Part shown: positions 21,051-30,199 of the stretch, one piece after another
How the letters are laid out: each line of letters opens with the position of its first letter
How positions within the stretch are numbered: position 1 is the stretch's first letter
Source of the DNA: Pectinophora gossypiella
Taxonomy: Eukaryota > Arthropoda > Insecta > Lepidoptera > Gelechiidae
Assembly (NCBI RefSeq): GCF_024362695.1
Contig: NC_065406.1
Coordinates: 17,007,545-17,071,544, forward strand
DNA: 64,000 bases
Reading direction: 5' to 3'
The notes under the pieces: generated by a model
What the model saw: only the letters and a program-made list of their open reading frames with translations
Databases searched by the model: none
What the model was told of the DNA's origin: nothing
Made by a program: the position numbers and the translations under genes

Positions 21051-21096
21051 TATCATGAATAAACTTGTTGAAGGTCAATGTAACATTTTTGAATTA
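21051..21096 (-). mobile_element. LINE 3' tip, part 2
   Basis: AAACTTGTTGAAGGTCAATG followed by TAACATTTTTGAATT continues the reverse complement of 40690-40725. Confidence 0.7.
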
Positions 21097-21424
21097 GGAT
21101 TCTTTAAAAAAAGTGTATTTGTCTAAAAGAGATTACGTCCAACAAACCTAACTACTGCGAAAGGATTACAAACACACCAATTCACATACGAAAAGCGACT
21201 TAAATTCTGAATAAAACAACCCAAGTCTGAAACTTGGATAGAACTGGAGTCAAAAAAGGTTGACGTGACAAATTTGTCTCTTTTACCGTATAGGAACCCT
21301 CCGTTTAATCCTTCTCTGTCAAAAAGGATCCCATCGATTAAAGGGCAAAGGATTTTTACTCCAACTTCGTATTACGGTGTGTGTAGCTTGTTTAGAGTTT
21401 AGGGTATCCTTGATAATCTTGTGC
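21097..21424. other. Gene-free, nothing recognised
   Basis: No supported repeat or coding region. Confidence 0.4.
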
Positions 21425-21545
21425 GGAGAATGCGTGACTTACGTAAATAGTGTTACGGATTCGAATCTCGGTTTGGGCTCCAAGTCACTTAACTCAACTT
21501 TATGAGTTTAAATTAATGTTGGGACTTATGTACACTGAGGGTGGG
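21425..21545 (+). repeat. tRNA-like-headed repeat fragment
   Basis: ATGCGTGACTTACGTAAATA, GTGTTACGGATTCGAATCTC has a box-B-like GATTCGAATC. Related segments lie at 50195-50245 and 60538-60600. It may be a further SINE family; evidence is thin. Confidence 0.4.
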
Positions 21546-21586
21546 CGCATAAAACACACACAGACACTAACATTTTTTATGTTTAT

Positions 21587-22078
21587 TAAATTATTTTCAA
21601 TTCTATACTTTTGCGATGGAAAATTTCACTCGATATTAACTCAGAATAATGAGCTAAATCATCCCCCTCAGTATTTGTTACGACATCACTTACACCCCAT
21701 ACAAGTAGCCATGCAATTAGGTATGGTGTTAGTGACATCGTAACAAATACTGAGGAGGATGATTCAGACCATGATTCTGAGTTGATATGAAATATATTAT
21801 TTTCCTGTGGAAAATTTACAATATAAAGAATAGAATAGAAATTATTTTAAAAGGGCGTTACATACAAAAACAAGACAATAACATCATATCAAATTTCCAC
21901 AAAACAATTACAAAAAAGCAAGACGGATGTTCGAAATTCAAGAAAATTTTAGTGCCTTTTTAAAATATTTTCTGTTCCATACATTTGCGACGGAAAATTG
22001 CACTTGATATAAGCTCAGAATCATGGCCTGAATTGTCCCTCAAAGTTTTCGTTACGATGTCACTAATACCATGTATTG
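21587..22078. mobile_element. MITE-P dimer, copy 1
   Basis: Unit 1 right arm (21587-21700) ends TTACGACATCACTTACACC. A 28-base linker follows (near 21701-21728). Unit 2 left arm starts GGTGTTAGTGACATCGTAAC, and its right arm (21960-22078) ends GTTACGATGTCACTAATACC. The same unit-linker-unit junction occurs at 28727-29184. It is non-coding. Confidence 0.7.
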
Positions 22079-22348
22079 CTTGCTTGTGACCGTATGCATA
22101 CAAGTTCTTTGCAGCTTTCTATGAAGATAGTTTGCACTGCCATGATGTGAGCAACGAAGTAATTAGTCGAAGCAACATTAATAGCAGTACCAGGAACAAG
22201 TTGGTTATGATTTTTGAATGGAGTGCTAAATGTTCTAACGCTTGATGAACTCGTAGAGCGTGTATGTGAAGTTTTGATAATAATTAACAAGGCGAGGCGA
22301 GTTTGGAGAGATCAATAAAATGTTGCCTGCTTGATGTACACACCCACT

Positions 22349-22440
22349 TACATAAACTGCCTATATACGTCCCACTGCTGGGCACAGGTCTCCCCTCAAT
22401 CAACCGGAGGGGGTATGGAGCATACTCCACCACGCTGCTT
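22349..22440 (-). mobile_element. SINE-C tail only
   Basis: CTGCCTATATACGTCCCACT through ACTCCACCACGCTGCTT, 5'-truncated inside the SINE body. Confidence 0.75.
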
Positions 22441-22469
22441 ACTTTAAATTAATAAACAGAAGTGCATCG

Positions 22470-22555
22470 CCTTTTATAACGCACCCCGACACTGACCCCG
22501 CCGGCGTGGTCGACGATTTCCCTCATTCGGCGCTTATCGCTATCGGCCAACTAGA
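22470..22555 (+). repeat. Family G repeat, part
   Basis: GTGGTCGACGATTTCCCTCA and TTCGGCGCTTATCG match the reverse complement of 33170-33235. Confidence 0.55.
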
Positions 22556-23177
22556 GTCGATTTATTTTTTCAAATAATCTAATAAAATAGTGATTTATAT
22601 TAATTTCAATTCGCAATAACTAAAGATTCTAAATGGCAAAAATCCTGATGTAACTGAAATTTACTCATTCGAGAAAATTTTGACAAAAAATTGCTGCCAC
22701 ACGATACTGAAACGCAAAATTACGATGCTCCTTTAAAATTCGGTGGCGTAAACTTATCTTTACGAATGCAAATAAAACGTAGCGCGAAAATATAACCGGA
22801 ACAACTTAACAAAAATTCAACAGGTGAAATTTCGCCGGGACAAAAAAGACCCTCAGGTGTTGCGAGGGAAAATTGCGAAAACTGTATTTGCGTCCGGTTC
22901 GTGATTTGCTGCGGAAACGAGTACTTGCCTCTCTCTCCCTCGGTTCCATTCTGCAACGCTAGATGGCGCTGTGCTTAAGTTGCATTCATTTTAGCAGTTT
23001 TTAATTTAGCTTTTGAATCTGTGCCACCACCGTTTAGCGCAACGTTGCCTTTGTGACAATTTGAACGTCATTCCAACATAATGTATGCAAGCGACACAAT
23101 TGCTTTGAAAAACTATTATTATTAAGTATTTTTCGTTGCAAATTAAAGCGGCGGAATTCGTTACGAGCGATAGACTA
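22556..23177. other. Gene-free, nothing recognised
   Basis: A minus-strand frame at 22720-22956 has no recognisable features. Confidence 0.4.
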
Positions 23178-23455
23178 AGCCTGGGTTCGATTCCCGGTGG
23201 GGACATGTCACAAAAATTACTTCGTGGTCCCTAGTTTGGTTAGGACATTACAGGCTGATCACCTGATTGTCCGAAAGTAAGATGATCCATGCTTCGGAAG
23301 GCACGTTAAGCCGTTGGTCCCGGTTACTACTTACTGATGTAAGTAAGTAGTCGATACATAAGCCATGTCAGGTGCCTTTGGCGGCTCAATAGTAACCCTG
23401 ACACCAGGGTTGATGGGGTTGGTAATTCAACTCGCAACCCACACGATAGAAGAGA
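23178..23455 (+). mobile_element. SINE-A, truncated in the tRNA-like head
   Basis: It starts inside the head just before box B (GGTTCGATTCCCGGTGGGGA). It keeps core GCTTCGGAAGGCACGTTAAG and the complete tail to ACACGATAGAAGA. Confidence 0.85.
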
Positions 23456-23575
23456 TAAGGTTAGTAATTATTTAGAAGATATGAGTGTACGGGTTTAACT
23501 GTTTGGGAACTGATATTAGGCAGTCAAATTACTAAATTGTACAACAATATTTTATGTTATTTTAAAAAAAAACAT

Positions 23576-23700
23576 CTAGGGCCCTCTGCCGAGCTTTTCC
23601 TTGCAGCTTCTTTTCCCCGGCTATACAGGTTGTTAGAAACTGCAGTAGTTTTAACGAATGAGACGTTGGTTACCTACTTAAAAGATATTTTTGAATTTTA
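23576..23700 (+). mobile_element. LINE-J 3' fragment
   Basis: CTAGGGCCCTCTGCCGAGCT through CAGCTTCTTTTCCCCGGCTA, GCAGTAGTTTTAACGAATGA. Same family as 11319 and 13886. Confidence 0.65.
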
Positions 23701-23885
23701 TGCAAAACATAGATGCTACTGCCATACCCCGGAAACTCCATACAAACATATCATTAAGTGCGAGCGAGACAGATATACCGCGCTCTCTCCCTTACTCCTC
23801 TGCCACTCACGACCATTTTAGACTAAAGTAATACCCAGAGAGGGTGACCGGCGGCCGATACAAATTGGTGCGGGGCAGAGAGTTA
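23700..23885 (-). repeat. Family M repeat
   Basis: On the minus strand CTCTGCCCCGCACCAATTTG then CCCTCTCTGGGTATTACTTT. It recurs at 34545-34745, 37085-37165 and 44960-45012. Class unknown. Confidence 0.5.
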
Positions 23886-23930
23886 CCTTTTAATGATATT
23901 GAAAGAAAGAAAGTATTTAGTATATTGCAA

Positions 23931-24106
23931 ATTCGGAAGGTACATTAAGCCGTTGGTCCCGGCTGCATTATTAGTCGTTAATAACCATCAATCCGCACTG
24001 GGCCCGCGTGATGATTTTTAAGGCCCGATCTCCGTATATATCCATAGGGAAGGCCCGTGCCCCAGCAATGGGGACGTTAATGGGCTGGTGATGATGATGA
24101 TGATGC
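23931..24106 (+). mobile_element. SINE-D, 5'-truncated, with 8 bp TSD
   Basis: It starts within the shared core (TTCGGAAGGTACATTAAGCC) and runs through AACCATCAATCCGCACTGGG to GACGTTAATGGGCTGGTG plus a GATGAT tail. The target duplication TATTGCAA is at 23923-23930 and 24107-24114. Confidence 0.85.
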
Positions 24107-24114
24107 TATTGCAA

Positions 24115-24647
24115 AGAAGAACGCTTGTCAAACTGAATTCTAGAGAGCTTTATTAGTTACAAAATCCCGATACAACAAAGCAGTGTTTCTGAGAATTACG
24201 TACACATATGAACAAACGAATTTAATGCATAAAACATTTCCGTTTGAGATAATTCCGCTGGAACATTTCCGAAATTAACAAACAAAACGTAACGTTTTGC
24301 AGCTAAAAGATAATCTTTCGGGCGTGGTCCCATTTCAAATACACAAACAACGTTCTTAATTATTTTTCTGTTGTCCCTGTGTTTTTCCTAGATATTTAGT
24401 TTTGCTTTTCAGTGCACTATTTTCACCATTGTAAAAATGCTTTATTAACTTTCAGAGAGGAATTTACAATAACGTGAAATAGTTTCGAAAAACACTGGAA
24501 TAGTCAGTGTCTGTTTTAATTAAAATAGATAATTTATTGCGACAGAATGTTAGAGCATTTAGTTCTAAGCTGTTAACGAGTGTAATGTGAAAGGAGTTTC
24601 ATAGTGAGATAGAAACAACAACAAGTAAGTAACATATTATGCTACAT
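24115..24647. other. Gene-free unique AT-rich sequence
   Basis: Nothing recognised. Confidence 0.4.
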
Positions 24648-24660
24648 GCCAACCGAGAAT

Positions 24661-24995
24661 CATCATCATCATCATCAACAGCCTATATACGTCCCACTGC
24701 TGGGCACAGGCCTCCCCTCAATCAACCGGAGGGGGTATGGAGCATACTCCAGCACGCTGCTCCAATGCGGATTGGTGGAGGTGTTTTTACAGCTAATAGC
24801 CGGGACCAACGGCTTAACGTGCCCTCCGAAGCACGGAATCATCTTACTTTTTCGGACAATCAGGTGATTCAAGCCTGAAAAGTCCTTACCAAACAAAGGA
24901 CAGTCTCACAAAGTGATTTCGACAATGTCCCCATCGGGAATCGAACCCGGACCTCCAGATCGTGAGCCTAACGCTCTAACCACTAGACCACGGAG
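24661..24995 (-). mobile_element. SINE-C, full length, with 13 bp TSD
   Basis: Minus-strand order: tRNA-like head (GCCTCCGTGGTCTAGTGGTT, box B GGTTCGATTCC), core (GTGCTTCGGAGGGCACGTTA), CCACCAATCCGCATTGGAGC, then tail GCCTGTGCCCAGCAGTGGGA and (GATGAT)n. The target duplication GCCAACCGAGAAT lies at 24648-24660 and 24996-25008. The clean duplication indicates a recent insertion; use this copy as the family reference. Confidence 0.92.
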
Positions 24996-25293
24996 GCCAA
25001 CCGAGAATACGGGTACACTTCTCCGACATAATCTTTGCTGACATACAAGCTTACAAACTCGCCAAAGACCGCGTTCAGTATCAAAGTTTTCACTTAGAGA
25101 TACTTAAATAAAGTATCGCCACATATATGTACTGGCTTACATTACGTGACATAGTAAAAAGCAAAGTTAATTGGTTTTTTTCTTTAATATTTGGTCAGCA
25201 AAGAAAATCAGCTGAATAATTATTGTTTTTTTTCGAGCTGCAACATTTGGTCATAATTCATTTATTCACTTTAAAAATGCTGACTGCAAACTG

Positions 25294-25828
25294 TACGGTC
25301 ACGAGCATTAGGTAATATGTATACACTTTGGTACCATGTACCACTTTTTTGACAAATTGAACTGTAAGTCTCACTAAATGTCAATATGTTAGTGCGACAG
25401 AGAGGGGGCAGGTTAGGTTGTTGATACGGGCCCTCACAGGGCATTGTAGACTCAATAAGCACCTACACAGAATGGAGCTGACTGAGTCTCCTCTATGCAA
25501 ATTCTGCTTAGGGGAAGATGAGACGCCACTACATCTGCTATGCAGCTGTGAGGCTCTCATACATAGTAGAAGCCGTACACTTGGGGGCCACATAATGGAC
25601 CCCCAGGAAGTCATGGAGCTTTCTCCCAAAAAGACGTTGGATCTATTCGAACGGATCGGTCTAGAGGAGGATATTTAAATGTAGGGATTTAAGGTCACAA
25701 TAGATCTGTCAAGGTTGCAGTGACCTTGCGGGCTGCATCCGGTCCGGCCCTCACAACTTTCAAATAATAATAATAATAATAGTGCGACAGAGTCCTAAAG
25801 TGGGCACGTTATATTGCTCATGACTGTA
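25294..25828 (-). mobile_element. MITE-H copy 2, split by a LINE fragment
   Basis: The terminal repeats are TACGGTCACGAGCA at 25294 and TGCTCATGACTGTA ending at 25828. The MITE is about 145 bp; the rest is the LINE fragment at 25403-25779 plus its duplicated target. Confidence 0.8.
25403..25779 (+). mobile_element. LINE ORF2 C-terminal fragment with 13 bp TSD
   Basis: An open frame from the first base encodes RALTGHCRLNKHLHRM, then ESPLCKFCLGEDETPLHLLC. This is the post-RNase-H C-terminus with the cysteine-histidine pattern (CKFC ... HLLC) of R1/I-like LINEs. It ends at TAA 25676-25678, followed by a short 3' UTR and an (AAT)n tail. The target duplication TAGTGCGACAGAG lies at 25390-25402 and 25780-25792, inside MITE-H. 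The frame is intact, so the insertion is relatively young. Confidence 0.88.
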
Positions 25829-26010
25829 CCTCATTTAGCATTAGGTCAACATTTTTAGTTATGAAGATTATAACATGCAAATAACTAAATCAGCAACTAA
25901 ATCAAGGGTTATCAGCAAGGGTTATCAAGGGTCGTCTTTCTACAGACCTATATTAAATAACGGGTAACGGATGCGAGTGCAGTGAGTATTCCGACACCGT
26001 CGGTATAGGT

Positions 26011-26011
26011 T

Positions 26012-26099
<88 letters not shown>

Positions 26100-26103
26100 T
26101 TTT

Positions 26104-26147
<44 letters not shown>

Positions 26148-26149
26148 TT
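26011..26149. repeat. (TTTC)n microsatellite, about 140 bp
   Basis: Nearly perfect TTTC tetranucleotide tract with one interruption near 26100. Confidence 0.97.
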
Positions 26150-26189
26150 AAAGTGAGCTCCCGGTCGAATAGCCGAGTAGGTTATGTTA

Positions 26190-26290
26190 CTTGTGAGTGT
26201 TCGCGCCCAACTAGGCACCCTCAGGCCTGTTGTCTTAAACGTTGTACCGGGTGAGAGCCTTCAGCGCTCCCCATTTGCCAAGTAGTTAAT
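26190..26290 (+). repeat. Family G repeat, part
   Basis: TTCGCGCCCAACTAGGCACC, CTCAGGCCTGTTGTCTTAAA, GGTGAGAGCCTTCAGCGCTC. It matches 49477-49592 and the reverse of 33060-33130. Confidence 0.6.
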
Positions 26291-26821
26291 GCCATCTCCG
26301 TCAAATCTACAAATTCAATAAGACACGTTAAAAAAAAGTTACTTGTGAGTGACAACCCAGTCCTACAATGCCACAATGGCGATAACGGGTGAGTAGAAGC
26401 TCAAGTTACTTAGTTTACTGGCCAATACACGTTTCTTGCTGACCATTAGATGCAATTCAACTCCAATATAAGCGGCGTTGTACCTAGTTTCTTCTTTAAC
26501 CTTCTAATTTCATGGATAATAGACATAATGCATCTTATATCTTTGTTTTTGGGTATAAATTATGACCCTTTATATTACACCTAAGCACAATTACATTTTC
26601 CACTCATTATTATTCTGATCAAAATATAGAGAAGTAAAATAGGTAGCGTTGTAATTCTATACATAATGTGTTTCAAATGTCAAGAAACAATTATATTATT
26701 TTTTAATAATTATCACGTTAAAGCTGTACAAACGTCATAAATATTATCTCAAAAGTACCTCATGTAGATACTTAACTTTCTGGTATTTTTTTTTCCTGAC
26801 TAAATCATATTTCTTACTAAC
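26291..26821. other. Gene-free AT-rich sequence
   Basis: Nothing recognised. Confidence 0.4.
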
Positions 26822-26822
26822 C

Positions 26823-26980
26823 CTCTCTCTCTTTATTTAAGAGCTGCGCTCTTGTCGGTGGAGTAATCGCCATTACTCCATAGATAGGGCGTGTAGAACG
26901 GTGGTTGCCCCAATCGCCTTCCGTTCCGCAGTACACCGACCAATTTCGCAATCGGTGATGTTCTAGCTAGAGCCCTTACT
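26823..26980 (-). mobile_element. LINE-K 3' end
   Basis: The minus strand encodes AERKAIGATTVLHALSME, stop, then WRLLHRQERSS and a stop, followed by AATAAAGAGAGAGAG. The WR(M/L)LHRQER(G/S)S terminus is shared with 34790, 37223, 53578 and 62925. It is a dead, 5'-truncated copy. Confidence 0.7.
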
Positions 26981-27285
26981 AACCACCAGATGCAAATCAA
27001 TTTATTTCATATGACGACAAAATATTTTTTTGCTGACCGTTTCAGTGATATCCTTATACGTATTAAATCTGCTTACATTTCATATGTGACATAGCAGCTC
27101 TGACAAGTAGTAAAGCAGCACGAAGTTTAATTATTGCAGTGCATTATTTCTATTCAGTGCCGTTATAACACGGCTCGGTAGAGTTGGTAGTGGCGCACTT
27201 GATGCGGGAGCATTGTTACTGCGAACTGTATTTGTCAGCGGAGATTATGTCATAGAATAAATAATAAAGTAACGTGTAAAAGGGA
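26981..27285. other. Gene-free, nothing recognised
   Basis: No supported feature. Confidence 0.4.
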
Positions 27286-27574
27286 CGAGGAGCTCGGTGG
27301 CGCAGCGGTTAACGCGCTCGGTCCGCGATTGTTGAAGTTAAGCAACTTTCGCAAAGGCCGGTCATAGGATGGGTGACCACAAAAAAAAGTTTTCATCTCG
27401 AGCTCCTCCGTGCTTCGGAAGGCACGTTAAGTCGTTGGTCCCGGTTGCATTAGCAGTCGTTAATAACCATCAATCGGCACTGGGCCCGCGTGATGGTTTA
27501 AGGCCCGATCTCCCTAATCATCCATAGGGAAGGCCCGTGCCCCAGCAGTGGGGACGTTAATGGGCTGATGAAGT
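27286..27574 (+). mobile_element. SINE-D, full length, tRNA/5S chimeric head
   Basis: It begins GAGGAGCTCGGTGGCGCAGC. TGGCGCAGCGG fits the tRNA box A consensus. GAAGTTAAGCAAC (27334-27346) and GGATGGGTGACC (27367-27378) equal the 5S rRNA box A and box C regions, with a 33-base offset identical to that in animal 5S rRNA. The shared SINE core and the RTE-like 3' end GCCCCAGCAGTGGGGACG follow. Short flanking AAGGGAC repeats suggest the target duplication. tRNA/5S chimeric SINEs have been reported from Helicoverpa as far as I remember. Confidence 0.9.
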
Positions 27575-27604
27575 AGAAGGGACACTCCGATGAGTTCAAT
27601 GACA

Positions 27605-27895
27605 TAATATCAGCTCACAACTATATCCCAGTAGTCAGAGGTACATCCATTGCAAGATGAAATATGTCACCGAGCTTTCAGCTGCTTGTCTTCCCGGGCA
27701 TGTCGTGAAAACCGACAGAGGGATTGTGTCCTCTAACATGATGGACTAATGTTATGGGCGATATCCCTCATTACTATAAGGTTCATCATTATCCAGCTTA
27801 CGACATCGTATCAACAGTGGCTGCAAGTTGTCTTTGATTACTTGTGGCTCTGCCCACCCCATTAGGGATTAGGGACGTGAGTTTATGTATGTATG
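27605..27895. repeat. Family I fragments
   Basis: CAGCTCACAACTATATCCCA and GGTACATCCATTGCAAGATG match 41768. At 27772-27895 the reverse complement of 62037-62160 is seen (CAACAGTGGCTGCAAGTTGT, CACCCCATTAGGGATTAGGG, then a TATG-repeat tail). Confidence 0.6.
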
Positions 27896-28152
27896 TATTT
27901 GTCTCAAAATTCTGTGAGTCATCAAATTTTACATACATTGTATGTTTTTATCGCACGACTAAAATCAATGCAGCAGTGTAGGAGAAATAACAAATACGTG
28001 CTCAATAAAAATAAATCATTAATCTATAATGAATTTGGCGAACATTGATGTGGCTGTCCACATGACCGATTAAATTATATTTTGTGTGATTGGAAAACTG
28101 TAAATTAGCATTATTTTGCTAAAATTCACATTGATGAGCAATAGTCGGTTAA

Positions 28153-28531
28153 TGGCCCCGATTCCTGCAGACACCGCCTAATTTTATTTTAAGTTATATC
28201 CGTCATTTTCATATCCGTCGAAAAGGAAAGGGGCGGATGATTCACAGCTCTTAATTTTAGGAATAATGAGTAAATGAATGAATAACCCGGCCGAATCAAA
28301 AAGGTACGTCGCTGGTATGCAATCCGTTTGACATGCTGTCTGCTCAACTGTGCCGGGTTATTGACTGATGTAAAATTTTTAGACGGTTGGTTTAGATTTG
28401 TGCTTAAAATTGACGTGTGTTCTATAAATTTTATGCTTGTCGATTACCCGTCCCTTTCCTTTTCGGCGGATAAGAAGATGACAGATATAACTTAAAATAA
28501 AATTATATGGTATTTACAGGAATTAGCACCA
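28153..28531 (+). mobile_element. MITE-A copy 2, complete
   Basis: Left tip TGGCCCCGATTCCTGCAGAC, preceded by TTAA at 28149-28152; right tip CAGGAATTAGCACCA. The inverted repeats differ characteristically between ends (GGCCCCGATTCC against GGTGCTAATTCC). This copy is 379 bp and non-coding. The right flank no longer shows TTAA. Confidence 0.85.
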
Positions 28532-28555
28532 CTGTCAGTATAATTAAGTAATTTC

Positions 28556-28695
28556 GGTTCGGAACCGGCGTTCGTGTATGAAACGATTGATGAATGTGGA
28601 AGCAACAGAAGTGTGTCAGGTTCGAAGCAAAAGGAATTCCATAGTCTCTGCTTACCCCGGTAGGAAATAGGCGTGAGTTTACGTATGTATGTACT
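28556..28695 (+). mobile_element. LINE-L 3' end
   Basis: ACCGGCGTTCGTGTATGAAA, CGATTGATGAATGTGGAAGC and GAAGTGTGTCAGG match the end of the ORF2 fragment at 61436-61618. The 3' UTR and tail GGCGTGAGTTTACGTATGTA follow. Confidence 0.65.
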
Positions 28696-28726
28696 AATGT
28701 TAGAATTGAATGACCTACAGCATTTC

Positions 28727-29184
28727 AAGCTAAATTCAGACCATAATTCTGAGTTAATATCAAGTGGAACTTCCCGTCGCAAACTCATTACCTTTTTGTG
28801 TTTATTTAAATTATTTTCAATTCTGTACTTTTTAGATGCAAAATTCCGCTTGATATTAACTCAGAATTTTATTATAAGCTGAGTCGTCCCCCCTCAGTAT
28901 TCGTTACGATGTCACTTACACCCAGTGTAAGTACTTACAGGTAGCCAACAAGTATGTATAGGTGTTAGTAACACCGTAACGAATACTGAGGGGAATGATT
29001 CAGACAATCATTCTGAGTTGTATCAAGTGGAATTTCCTGTCGGAAAATTCATGAAAATTTTAGTGTTTTTTAATTATTTTCAGTTTTATACTTTTACGAC
29101 GGAAAATTCCACTTGATATCAACTCAGAATCATAGTCTGAATCATTCCTCAAAGTTTTTGCTACTTTGTCACTAACATCGTGTA
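28727..29184. mobile_element. MITE-P dimer, copy 2
   Basis: Unit 1 (28727-28925) is followed by a 36-base linker. Unit 2 (28967-29184) has arms starting GGTGTTAGTAACACCGTAAC and ending TTTGTCACTAACATCG. Unit order and linker blocks (TTACACCC, TAGCCA, AGGTG) match 21587-22078. Confidence 0.75.
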
Positions 29185-29190
29185 CTATCC

Positions 29191-29422
29191 CAGTCCAAAA
29201 TAAAATAACTAGCAAAGGAACTACCAGTAGTTTCAGTGGAATACTTATTTTACGTAGTATGTAAATGGAATGATTTATAGACTATTATCCTAGCTCTTAG
29301 GAACCAAAACTATTTCTAGTGAAAAAGTTCCAACAAAAAGCTCCGACCCCACAATGGAGACATAGACAAATTATAGGTTAATTCTCCGTTGAATGCTACT
29401 TGGAGCATGAATAGGGGATACT
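29191..29422. other. Gene-free spacer
   Basis: Nothing recognised. Confidence 0.4.
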
Positions 29423-30003
29423 TCAGGCGATCCTCACACGACACTGCGCGCCTGCGCGGTTGGTGGTAAAGCGGTCGACAAGGTCGCGTTGACTTGTGTG
29501 TAATCTACTGTTACCAAACTATCGATTGTTGACCTTAAAACATCTATACTATCGACAGTCCCTGTAAATAGTATCGATAGATCATTTAGGCCAATACTAT
29601 CGTTACACAGCAATACTATTACACAGCACTATCGATGCTTTTGATATTACACAGCAATATTATCGATGGCATCGAAAGTCCTTGCAATCATCTGAACCAA
29701 TACTATTGACAGTATTGCGGTGTAACCATAGTATTGGTCTAAATGAGCTATCGATAGAGAGAATCGATAGTACCTTATAGATAATAGTATCGATAGCTCA
29801 TTTAGGCCAATATCGATAGTCCTTGCAATAGCCAAAAACTATATTATTGATCTAAATAAACTATTAATACCATGAATATCCTATTAAATTAAATATTTAT
29901 TGGTTTTTTTTTTACCCTTTCGAAATGCAACAGTATAATTCTACTGAAACCAGCCACGCCGCGCGGTACAGCGCTACAAAATCCACGGTCGTGTGAGATG
30001 GTC
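29423..30003. mobile_element. Candidate MITE carrying a TATCGATA cluster
   Basis: The left end GATCCTCACACGAC and right end GTCGTGTGAGATGG are inverted, with GC-rich CGCGCGG-containing shoulders on both sides. The body holds many imperfect direct and inverted copies of a unit resembling GTATCGATAGCTCATTTAGG, CCAATA. Confidence 0.55.
29520..29817. repeat. Cluster of eight TATCGAT / ATCGATA sites
   Basis: Sites at 29520, 29572, 29630, 29661, 29749, 29763, 29788 and 29811. Four are the full palindrome TATCGATA, the DREF/BEAF-type site known from Drosophila. CTCATTTAGGCCAATA recurs beside them in both orientations, so the cluster grew by repeat duplication; regulatory use is speculative. Confidence 0.75.
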
Positions 30004-30039
30004 TCTAAAATAAATCATTCAGAATAAACATAAACATAA

Positions 30040-30195
30040 GAAAGTAAGGTGTTCCGTGTTTTGAAAGACAAGCCGTTGGCCCCGGATACATTTTCTGATG
30101 TAAGTACGGAGTCGTTACATGAGCCATGTCAGGGCCTTTGACGTCTCAATTAGTAACCTTGATAGTACCAGGATTGTTCAGATCAATCACTGATC
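30040..30195 (+). mobile_element. SINE-A remnant
   Basis: AAGCCGTTGGCCCCGGATAC and GTCGTTACATGAGCCATGTC keep the SINE-A order; the tail is diverged. Confidence 0.6.
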
Positions 30196-30199
30196 TCAT

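Noticed and set aside
24920..24995. tRNA gene
   Set aside because: Box A and box B are present, but the sequence is the head of SINE-C with target duplications and no complete cloverleaf.
26011..26149. CRISPR-like array
   Set aside because: The repeat is a tetranucleotide microsatellite with no spacers, in what appears to be an animal genome.
25940..26218. 92-codon frame rich in KERK
   Set aside because: It is a translation of the TTTC microsatellite.
27334..27378. 5S rRNA gene
   Set aside because: Only the promoter region matches; the rest of 5S is missing and the segment recurs inside SINE-D.
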